From NCBI GenBank assembly GCA_030560485.1, contig JAKTTS010000125.1, forward strand, positions 1-32,789: a stretch of DNA of 32,789 nt, read 5' to 3'. Numbering within the stretch: the stretch's first letter is position 1; each line of letters starts with the position of its first letter. Source of the stretch: Ascoidea tarda (nom. inval.). Taxonomy: Eukaryota > Ascomycota > Saccharomycetes > Ascoideales > Ascoideaceae. Of this stretch, positions 11,440 through 20,690 are shown in pieces. Below the pieces are notes generated by a model. It did not search any database. It was given only the letters and a program-made list of their open reading frames with translations, and was not told where the DNA came from. Made by a program: the position numbers and the translations under genes.

Positions 11440-12290
11440 TGAAACCGCAACATTTTATGTTTGTAACCTGTCATTTGGGTGAAATGATTCGAATGGGATT
11501 GATGAGTATTAATTTGGAATTGAAAAAAATTTTATTACTGCTGAGGTTTTTGATAATAGGGTTGATCAGTTTGATTCACTAGCTGAAATTGAAGATGCAA
11601 AATTTTATTATGTCAAAATAAATGGCTCACTCAGCCGTCCCCCTGTAATAAAGTTGAGGAACCAAAAGTCATTAATAATACATTTACTAGGTGCTCAAAT
11701 CAAATTTTACAATTCGTTCATGTTGACGTTGTTGGTCCGTTTCCAGCGATTGCTGTTAATAAATCTGGAGAATATCTTACAGTTGTTGATGATTATTCAC
11801 GTTAAACTTTTATGTTTCTTTTGGCTGATTGGTCGTTTGCTGAAAAAATTATGATATATCAATTGAAAGATTTTTCAAATGCTTTAGGTAAAAAGTTATT
11901 CACCTTTTAATCAAACAATGAATCTTCAACTGAAATTTTTGATGATTTTTGGATTAATAATAGTATCAACAATCTATTTTTGGCCCCAAATAAATTTCTT
12001 TAAACCGATTTTGCTGGGTGCTGCCAAAACACCATCACTTCAAAAATAAAAACTTTTTTGCTGAATGGAAATGTTTCAAATGAATCATTAAAAAACCCAG
12101 TTAAATGTACGCTTTTTTGCTTTTTTTGATTTGCAAAATATTCCCATTTTTTGATTCCAAACTATAAAAAATTTTTGTTCAAAAATGAAAAAGCGTCAAC
12201 ATCTTTGAGTATTCGGATGTGCTGGCCTTGCAATAGGTCTATTGGCCCTATGATTTGCAAAATTAGCTGATACTGTTGTTTTGTCTAATT
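11440..12290 (+). pseudogene. Copia integrase remnant (copy B)
   Basis: In a live element integrase joins the cDNA to host DNA. The clearest signal is VHVDVVGPFP at about 11716-11745, followed by VVDDYSR at about 11782-11802. Together these are the first catalytic-core block of copia integrases (HVDVxGP then IVDxFSR). A CHLGEM-like reading near 11468 fits the N-terminal zinc-binding region. A FGC reading near 12214 fits the RVFG block at the end of the domain. Order and spacing agree with the family. It is a fossil with many breaks. Confidence 0.8.
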
Positions 12291-12779
12291 TTGTCTGTTG
12301 AGATAAACAACGAAATGATTATTGAAATTAAAATCCCAACAATGATACAGTGGTTGTCATTTCTCACTCTTGTTTTGAAGAAATATGTTAAAAATTTAAA
12401 AACTTCTTGTTTACATTCACTGCTGCCACTGGTATCTCTGAGTGTGAAATAATTTCATTTCTTTATAGATTATGGGTAGAAAAACAATTGTGTTTTATTT
12501 AGAAAACTCAATTACTCTCATTAATAAACCTGATGATATTTCTTAAAAATCATTTGTTGATATATCATCAGAAAACAATGATTGAGATGCCGAAATTGAA
12601 AATGGAAATATCACATCCAAAAAAAATGAACCTCTCGATAATGATGAAGCAGAAAAATTTCTATAGGCTATTATAAAAATTGCATGTCTGAATGATTTAA
12701 ATAACATATTATTTATCACTAATGAAATGAAAATAATTGATTTTTTATTATTAAAATGAAGCAACAATAAAAAAGATCA

Positions 12780-14350
12780 CAATGAGGATGACCCGTTTGA
12801 AATCACTTACAAATTAAATACTAATCAAGAGCGAGAAACATTTAAGCTCTGGTGAGTGAACGTTTGTTTGTTGGCTGCCTTTAATGTCGATATTATTGAA
12901 AACTAAAATATTGTTTGTTTAAATTGGAGCGCTGCCTGTTTTAAAGAAAAACCCCAATTGAGGGAAAAGTCTCCCATTTGTTAGTGGATTTTCCCTAAAG
13001 CAAAAAAGCAGTCGCGTTTGAATGAGTTTATATTCTTAAAATGTTTTATGGGTCAATCAGAAAAAACGATATTATTTGCTTATAATTTTAAACACATCAT
13101 AGGAATTGACTAAAAATAAATATTTATTCCACTCATGAAATATAAAAAAGATATAATGCTTTTTGCTGTTGCTGCTTCGATAAGATACACTGTGAATCAA
13201 ATGGATGTCAGTACTGCATTTCTTGATGATGAAATTGACACTAAACGGAATATGAATTCACCACCACATTTTGCCAAGAATGCTGATTTATGATAAATTT
13301 GGTTGATGCTCAAATCAATTTATAGACTTGAAAAATTTTTTTTTTTGCTGCTACAACAAAATGGTTAAAGCCCCATTTCACATTGCATTTAGAATTTCTA
13401 TGCCAAAACTTGAGGTGATTCATTTCAGATCTAAAAAGGAAAAGTATTTCTTAAAAGTGTACGGGAATGAATTTATTATTGCTACTGTCGGACTTATTTT
13501 GAATTTGCAACTTAAATTAAAAAAATTGACACTAATTCTTGGCAAGTTCTTTAGATTTGATATTGTCCAGTTTATCGATGGAATTATTGTTTCGATGAAC
13601 ATCTTTGTTAGGGAAATGAATGATAATTTTAATATGAATGATTCTTTTAGACACACAATTTTAATCATGTGTAATTCTTATAAATTTTTCGTTTTTGCAA
13701 ATTGAAAATAATTGTTTGAAAATGATAAAGCTGTTTTTCAATCTGCTATTGGTATTGGGTTTTTTGCTAGGAATTGTTCATTTTACAATTTTGCAATTGT
13801 TGTTGGATTGTCCGGTCGCTATTTTCAAAAGGCTTCTGTATGCCATTTAAATTTTGCCAAAAAGGGTGCTTCTGTATTTTTAAGCTAATGACACATTTAT
13901 CATTTATCACAAAGCTGCTACTGCTCTTCTTGCTGGTTTCGAGTCAATATCTGAGCCCTTGATTTTGTTGAATAAAAGTCTGTTGGGGCTATATGGTTTT
14001 CATCAACAAATTTCATCTTACATGAAACCGCAAGAAACAAATATCTGTCTTATTGGTGAGCTGCAATACAAAATAGATTCCTGTCACCGAGCTTGCTAAA
14101 ATGGATTTTTTCATTAAACCGGTTGAACATGATTTTGGTTTTTAAAAAGTTTGCCCGATCTTATATAATGACAATATTTTTCCTCTATTATAGCAAGGCA
14201 TCTAAAAACTCTTTGAAATTGCACACATATTTTGACGCTGTTCTTCTTTATTAGAAAACATATTTGTGATGATTTTAAATTAGTAGGAGTTGATACTCTT
14301 GTCAACTTAGCTGATAAGATGATAAAATCTTTTGCCGCTCCCACGTTAAC
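12780..14350 (+). pseudogene. Copia reverse transcriptase and RNase H remnant (copy B)
   Basis: The RT block AVAASIRYTVNQMDVSTAFL at about 13160-13220 is a close match to copia (HQMDVKTAFL). LKSIYRLEKF follows at about 13309-13338, like the family's LNKAIYGLKQ. Farther on, GKFFRFDIVQFIDGI at about 13540-13585 corresponds to EKFRMTDLNEIKHFIGI. The block near 13800-13890 fits LSRY to LRYLK, and the block at 14270-14335 (VDTLVNLADKM) is the end of RNase H. It aligns with copy A over its full length and with copy C. It is heavily broken. The family assignment is strong. Confidence 0.85.
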
Positions 14351-14394
14351 AAATTTGCAGAATTATCTCATATGTAAATATTACATGATGCAAA

Positions 14395-14422
14395 AATTGT
14401 TACTCGATTTTTTTTGTTACAG
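14395..14422 (+). promoter_or_regulatory. Splice-acceptor-like site in the tail of copy B
   Basis: A T-rich tract ends in GTTACAG, with the AG at 14421-14422. The preceding bases (AAAAATTGTTACTCGATTTTTTTT) match copy A at about 1639-1662. The position, between the end of pol and the 3' LTR, fits the acceptor used for the spliced copia RNA. Confidence 0.45.
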
Positions 14423-14645
14423 ATTTTTTTGTGAATATTTTTTTTTTTCAGTCATTTTTTTGTGTATTTTTAATTTGATTTCATTAATTTATTTACACCT
14501 ACTATTTTTCACATCGCTTTGAAGCTAATGTGGTTGGGTTTTTTCCAGGCTGACAATTTACACGACAGACTCTGAACCTCGCGCCTGAGGAACCGCTCGG
14601 GTATTTTAAGCTAAATCATCTAAACGGTCAACAATTACAAAAAAA

Positions 14646-14870
14646 TGTTGAACCGTCACTTTTTATGCTGCACTTTGTCATTCATTACTGCACGTCTGTG
14701 GTCTCCGTGCTAAAAAAACAAGTTTTTTTCTGATTCAGGACTTATATGGTTATCTTCTTCCGCTACAATTTCTAGTTTATATTTTTATTTTTTTTTCGAC
14801 GAATTGATCACAAATCCAATATCAATGTATTGTGAAAAATAACTGTATTAACTATAAATAATTTAAAGAA
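14646..14870 (+). repeat. 3' LTR of copy B
   Basis: It begins TGTTGAACCGTC after GTCAACAATTACAAAAAAA. The later parts TCTTCCGCTACAATTTCTAGTTT and AACTATAAATAATTT line up with the 5' LTR parts CTTTCCGGTCCAATTTTCTAGGTTT and ACCATAAACAATTT. The end is set by matching the 5' LTR length. Beyond it the minus-strand reading of copy C resumes. Confidence 0.75.
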
Positions 14871-16460
14871 GAGGTACCGGATTTAAATGGTTTTGGAATT
14901 TCTATGTTTTGTAGGATATTTTGATTATATATCAGCAAAGATGTTGCCACATTATATGAAAGATTTAATTTTTAGAACACCAGTATCATAAGTCACCAAA
15001 TTAATGAGAAGCATTTTTATAGAAAGTTCAGTCAGAACAATGTATTGTGTTTCAGAAATTACCAATTTAATCAAAATCCAGTTTTGGAGCTTCATGAATC
15101 AAGGAAATCATCGATAAAAACAATAGAGCCGCTCACACATTTTTTGTTTTCATAATCATCGGGCAAATCACTGGCCTTTAAATGAACAAGATGAAGAGTG
15201 GCCGCTTTCTGATAAAAGATAGACATTTTATTTTCTTCCTAATATCAAAGAAGGTTTTTGGCACAGTTTAAGTGGCACTCATTATGGAGTTGAAAATAGC
15301 AAATCGAAAATTAATCCGTAAAATCAATATGTTAGCGATCAGAATCGCTAGCAATCAAAATCATACCAATAGCAAAATGATGAAAAGATTTGTCATCTTC
15401 GTTATTTTTCTGCATCTGCAAGAGTCGACAATTTATAAAAATCACCCATGATTGAAGTTGAGTATCAATAAGAAATATTTATTTTAAAGTCAAAAATCAT
15501 TTGTCTAACAACGATGTTCATCAAAACAGTAGTTCCATTGCTAGATTAAAAAATATCAAATCCACGGAACTTGCTCAAAATTGTTCCCAAATTATTTTTT
15601 TTATATTGCAAACCAAAAACGGCCTGTCAATATCAGTTATATTCTCACAAAATCTAAAAATGATGAAATGATTCACATTCACTTCCAAGAAATATTGTTC
15701 TTTTTATAGCCGAAATAAAGATCTTCATCTTTTGCCATGGGGGTTTTAAACCCGATGTTGAGTAGAGCATTAACTATTTTGTTGTTGTGGCAATATGAAT
15801 GTTGTATAAATCCATAAATTGATTTATGCAACCACCAAAGTTTTGATAAATCAGCACCATTGGCAAAATGTGTTTGTGGTTTTATATTTCTTTTCTATTC
15901 ATTTTCACTATCAGAATATGCGGTGCAGACATTGATTTATTGGCTAGTGTACCTTTTTGCAAAAGCAACAGCAAAAGCCATTTTGACATTCTCATATCCA
16001 ATAACTGGATTCAATCATTTTCCATACTCCCTCTTTTTGATCTTACAAAATCTTGAGCAACTAATTTTGTCTTTTCAGCTCCACAGATTAAACTATTTTC
16101 CATAAAAACCACTCAGTCACTGCGGACAGCTTTATTTTCTGGGTAAAGGTCTACGAACGAAAAAATGGTTTTCTTCGTAGTAAAGGATAGCCCCTTGAAA
16201 CCGGCCGTTTGTTATTTTTGGTTGGCAATAATTTTGTCCTTAGTAATTAAAAAATATGCAGCCAATAAATAAAAAGTAACCAAACGAAGTTTAAGTGGTA
16301 TTTGTGTCTCATTAATAAACCATTTGGTAGTGCTGTCAGAAACGTTATTTTTATTGTGGACTTTTTTATAGTGTGCTTCGTGTAATATTATGTAATCAAT
16401 TTTTCTCATGGGATTAGTGAAAAATTAAATGATTCGCACATCAGTCAGAAGCGCACATTT
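14871..16460 (-). pseudogene. Copia reverse transcriptase and most of RNase H (copy C)
   Basis: Read on the minus strand, AVAFAKRYTS and the NVCTAY reading near 15995-15935 match the RT block of copy B. HFANGADL near 15870 matches the HFAKNADL of copy B. Farther on, ISETQYIVLTEL (about 15035-15000) is the RNase H block that reads SSTEAEYMALFEA in Drosophila copia. The last readable piece, PKPFKS at about 14894-14877, corresponds to the NPSCHKR block just before KHIDIKYHF. The reading then breaks at the border of copy B and continues at 10151. It is a fossil with many breaks. Confidence 0.75.
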
Positions 16461-16469
16461 TTTAATAAC

Positions 16470-17450
16470 CATTTTAGGTTTTCCGCCTTATCATAATTAA
16501 AAGTATCATTTTTTTTAGAAGTAATATTGACGTGTACAATTTTGGCATCTCCATTATCGCTGACTCAATATAATAAAATAAATGACGTTTTCGCTGTATC
16601 ATCAAATCATTTTTGAGAAAAATTGGGGGTTTTAGTATTGAGCACATTTGTCTTTTTTTGATATATTCATAGAGAACTGAAAAGATTCCAGCGACAAAAA
16701 CCATAATAACATTAGTTGTTGAAAAAAGGTTTTTTATGACTGGAAATATTGTTTCATGAAATCAGCATAGAATAGTTAGATCCACTGCATCATTTTTGGA
16801 ATTGTGAACGCAACAGGTCTTTTGTTGTTTATCTTAACAAAAATAATCATGGCACAACGGTATCTGGTATTTTTTTAAAACGCAGAACCACCAAAACAAT
16901 TGCATAAACAGCTCATCCAAATACTTAAAAATGTTTGAGACTGGTTGAATTTTCAACAAAAATTGTGCATGGGGTATCCAGCAACAATAAGGATTTTTTG
17001 CAAATTAAATTGACAAGGTAGACAGCACATTTAACGGTTTTATTTGTTAAATCATCAAAATCATCTAATTTTACCGCAAAAACAATTCTTTTTAACCTGA
17101 TGTATATTAACTGGTGGTCATCGTGACTATTTTAATGAGATTCATGTGGAACCGATATTTTATGGTTGATACCATTATCAACACAAAACGCACCAAACAT
17201 TTTAATAGCATACTAATTATCAGATCAAACCGTAAATACTTTATGACCCAATGTATTTGAAAAGTCTTTCTATTGATATATCAGTTTTTTAACAGCGAAC
17301 GATTGATCAGCCAAAGAGGTCATTAACATAAAACGTTCAAAATCATGAACAAAAATATGATAATGGCTGGCTCCACCAACAGTAATTGGTAGTTAGGGAC
17401 TAACAACGAGAACATCAACAAATTGTAAGATTTTATTCAAACACCTATTC
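16470..17450 (-). pseudogene. Copia integrase remnant (copy C)
   Basis: On the minus strand the sequence contains, in order, a VDV reading (about 17418), HIFVHDFERF (about 17360), KVFTVWSDN (about 17240) and a VFG reading (about 16915). These correspond to the copia integrase blocks HSDVCGP, FVDQFTH, VVYLYIDNG and RVFG. The spacing is right for a catalytic core followed by the C-terminal part. The likeness runs in parallel with copy B 11700-12290. It is broken many times. Confidence 0.75.
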
Positions 17451-17899
17451 GAAGTATCATTAATTATCATTGAGGCATTATTTAAATGACAAACGTATCC
17501 CCTTGGTGAATTATCCATTTCGACGTCATAAAGTCTTGCGACTTTGATTTCTGTTGGTCCACCAAGATAGATAGGAGTAACATGTAAAGATACAGAGGCA
17601 GTGGAATTTTTTTCAATTCTAAAGCAACAACAATAAAGCCAATTTTAAATTTTTTGGAAATACTCATTTTCCCAAGATAATTTTAATCATTAAAAAATGA
17701 GATTTTTGCACCGTCATTGGTAGCTCAAAAACCGAAAATTAAATTTCCAGTTTCGGGGCAGATAACATTTTTTGGAGCTTTACCCATTTCGAGATTGGAC
17801 ACTACAAAAATGACTTGAAGTCAATTTTTGAATTTTTAATCTCATTGATTTTTCTGCCTATTAATTTGTAGCAAAAAAAAAAGTCTTTTTTAATAAAGA

Positions 17900-18740
17900 T
17901 ATGTTGAATAGTACCAGATTAAAAATAAAATTTTCACAATCAACCACCAGCGTTACATTATCAGTAAAAAATAATATGATCTAGGCACTGTTAGATACAT
18001 CATCAAAATATCTATTGGTCACTGGCCTAGGTTTTGTACACTCAAAACCCATACGTCTTTTCTCACGTCATCTATAGCATAACGAAAGAAATATTTTCTT
18101 TCATAACTTGGTTCCCACTATCAGTTGCCAAATTAGTAGCACCAGAATTAATCATTGTAGTTGATGATTATTCAGCAACAAAACAATTATCAGAAAAATG
18201 ATTATTTAAAAATCTTCCATTAAATAATGTAATTCATTGAGTGTCAGCAAATTGAATCCAAAATCATTTTCAATAATTGATATTAGAAATTGAAGCAGCT
18301 TACATATTAGCAGCAGGCTAGTTATTACATGAAAAGTAGAGACACAGTTTTGAAACTTGTTTAAAAACAAGTAGAAATTTTTTTTCAATCTGATTAGGGT
18401 TTTCTAGTCACTAAATGTAAAGTAACTAGAGATTAAAATAGGTGCTGGAACTCCAATATTACAATAGAGTTCTTCATGTTGTTGTCATTTTTTACCACAT
18501 TACGAGCCGTTGTTAAAACCCTCATCGACACATCACGAGCCAACCTCCAGCAACCAACGTTCGGCAAATGAAATTCAACGGAACAATATTCATTTGAATT
18601 TCACTATCATGACATCATACAATTTTGCATTTGATGTATTTTCGCATAAAGCACTATACTGAACGTCTTTGATATTAAAACCCAACCCTCAGTTAGTAAA
18701 GTTGGTAGCATCTTCCAATTTGTTTACTCATGCCAGCAAA
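17900..18740 (-). pseudogene. gag region of copy C
   Basis: This lies between the primer site and integrase, where gag and protease are expected. A minus-strand reading at about 18330-18206 (STFHVITSLLLIC, then IENDFGFNLLTL) resembles the copia gag stretch SHFHIFDELISELLAAG followed by LLITLP. No full zinc knuckle is seen. The call is by position plus this short resemblance. It is a decayed fossil. Confidence 0.5.
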
Positions 18741-18762
18741 CAGTCGCGATTTGGCTCATAAC
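18741..18762 (-). promoter_or_regulatory. Primer-binding site, initiator Met-tRNA half type (copy C)
   Basis: On the minus strand GTTATGAGCCAAATCGCGACTG follows the LTR end TACAACA after one base. Aligned with the complement of the copia primer (GTTATGGGCCCAGCACGC), the first ten bases differ at one place. The following sequence GTTTGCTGGCATG matches copy B (GTTTACTGGTATA). This is the best-kept primer site in the window. Confidence 0.65.
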
Positions 18763-18763
18763 T

Positions 18764-18996
18764 TGTTGTAAACTGATACTGGTGAATTCATTAGTTAGCA
18801 AAAATTTCATAAATAGTACAGAAATAGATAATTGGATAAAGATGAGATGAAAATAAAAAGTAGAAACTTGGAGAAAGAGGCGCTAAATATATATTTTGTT
18901 AATTACAAAACGACGTTTATTCTCATCAAAGAAACAACCCACTTGCAGCGGTGCGTGTCCAATTGCGTGATACAAATTGAGGTTTTCTCATAAACA
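18764..18996 (-). repeat. 5' LTR of copy C
   Basis: Read on the minus strand it starts TGTTTATGAG and ends GTTTACAACA, 233 bp. TGTT/AACA inverted ends are usual for copia LTRs. It shares the segments ATATATATTTAGCGCC and AAGTTTCTA with the LTRs of copies A and B and with its own 3' partner. Confidence 0.75.
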
Positions 18997-20119
18997 TTTA
19001 ATTTATGATAACTACTTGCAGCAAAAAAGCAAGCACCATTTAGTCAATCAACAGTGAAGTTAATTCATCATTTTAAAATAAATCTTAAATGAATTTGTTT
19101 TTGAACCACCTCAACTGAAAAGAATAAAAATTTCATAAAACCGGCAAAACGGTTTTCTGATTTATTTCAACGTTATTCACTGTGTCAGTGCTCACAAAAA
19201 AAAAATTTTTAAATAGAATTGAAACAGATTTGTCATCAAATTGATTAGCTTTTTCAAATATTTTCTCAACAAATTTCTGTAATAGTATTTTTGGCCTTTA
19301 CCGATCTCCGAAAACTTGAAAAAAATTTTTTATCAGTTACTTCCTATTTACTTGAACGTCATTCATACATTTTAGATTTGATTATTTGTAATTCTCAAAT
19401 AATGAGAGTCCACTAAATTTTTTTTTAAACAGCATAACATTTTAATTAAAGAGATATATCTATTTTATTTAACAAATTATATAAAAGCGATTCTATGAAT
19501 ACGACAGAGATAAACAGCTAAATCAAATACATATGTCGGCTGATTTGCCAAAATATCAATATTTCAATTAATTGCCATAGGATAAAACAGATGTGAACTT
19601 TTAATAAATACTACCTATTTTTTACCCGTTGATCTCATAACTGATCAGAAATTGCACAATAAAAAGGTAAATTTTTTCTGGAAGATTCAATGTAAATTGG
19701 GCTGCTTGAATAACAATATATCTGGATACGTTAAAATAATTTAGAGAACTAATGAGGGATATTATTACTTATGAAACATTTTATATCCATTTCGAGCAAA
19801 AATTTGTCGTCAATCAAAGTGTTAAAAATCTTTTTGCTAATATCATTGACAAAATGTTATAAACAATGAAGAATTTTTTTAGCTGCAAAAATCAAACTAA
19901 CAACCTAAATTCATGGACGCCGCAATTTAGACGTTACTATTACTAATTATAGTCCGGCATTTTTGGAACAGGTTTAAGAAAAAAAATGATTCATGTAACA
20001 TTAAATCAATTGAGAAGTTGAATTTTATTTTATGTTGATAAGCTGATTGTTGTCATAATTATTTTGGTATGAAACATTAATCAAAATAATTTGGAAATTG
20101 ACCTATAGGTTTATACAGG

Positions 20120-20690
20120 CTCGCAAGTGCAACCGCTTTTGACGATCATTGCGGCCAACCGGTTAAGAATAGAAGCTGGGTGTCTAATATTTTTTGGTAT
20201 CATAAAGCAAAAGTTCGTACAGTCCACAGACCATTTCTGGGCTAGCAATAAATGTTTGGCCATAAATAGCATTTTTCTTTAATACATCAAAAATTTAAGA
20301 TATATAATGCTTTTCTGAGTAAAACTAAAACATTTGAAATACCCGATAAATAAATAACCGGTTAGACTGACTCTTGAAAATCATAATTTAAACAAATACC
20401 CAAAACTGGATCATTCAAATACTTTTCATGTAGTGTAGAAAGGAAAACACTTTATATGACGATTTCACGATCAATCCGGATGTGGCCACAATTTTATCTG
20501 TGCGTTATCCCCATTCCACGTTTTCCAGCAAATCATTCTGGCATTGTTTTGCGTTATTCCATGTGCAATTTCTTCATGAGTCTTCAGTTTTTGGCAAGCC
20601 GAATGATAGATTTGTTTGAGCAAAGACAAATTAAAATAAAAGGGATTAGACCAAATAACCTGAGAGTATACCAAAAACTTTATAATTAAA
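20120..20690. other. Locally GC-richer block with open frames on both strands
   Basis: This block is visibly richer in G+C than its surroundings. It holds overlapping open frames: plus strand 20456-20689 (77 codons) and minus strand 20674-20471 (67 codons, containing THEEIAHGITQNNARMICWK). On the minus strand a second varied stretch lies nearer 20130-20230 (HPASILNRLAAMIVKSGC). I do not recognise a family. It could be the remnant of a DNA transposon or LINE, or a decayed host exon. No function is claimed. Confidence 0.3.

Larger units (their letters stand above)
10152..14870 (+). mobile_element. Ty1/copia LTR retrotransposon fossil, copy B (both LTRs present)
   Basis: A complete-length but thoroughly broken copia element of about 4.7 kb, inserted into copy C in the opposite orientation. 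Its order is 5' LTR, half-tRNA primer site, gag region, integrase, reverse transcriptase, RNase H, tail, 3' LTR. This is the Ty1/copia order, with integrase before RT. The flanks carry a possible, already diverged 5-bp target duplication: AGTGC at 10147-10151 and GGTAC at 14873-14877, differing by two transitions. The paired LTRs are very diverged by eye while keeping equal length, so the insertion is old, yet younger than copy C. Confidence 0.85.
9652..18996 (-). mobile_element. Ty1/copia LTR retrotransposon fossil, copy C, split by copy B
   Basis: A nearly full-length copia element on the minus strand in two pieces: 18996-14871 (5' LTR, primer site, gag, integrase, RT and most of RNase H) and 10151-9652 (end of RNase H, tail and 3' LTR). 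Copy B occupies the gap in the opposite orientation. Without B the element would be about 4.6 kb, like copy B itself (4.7 kb) and Drosophila copia (about 5 kb). RNase H motifs stop on one side of B and continue on the other. C has many breaks and must predate B. I could not find a convincing target-site duplication around C: TCAAC lies outside its left LTR, with no clear match on the right. Confidence 0.8.

Noticed and set aside
13328-13705. The longest open frame in the window (125 codons) as a host gene.
   Set aside because: It lies in the RT region of copy B and contains RT readings such as GKFFRFDIVQFIDGI; it is a chance-open piece of the fossil.
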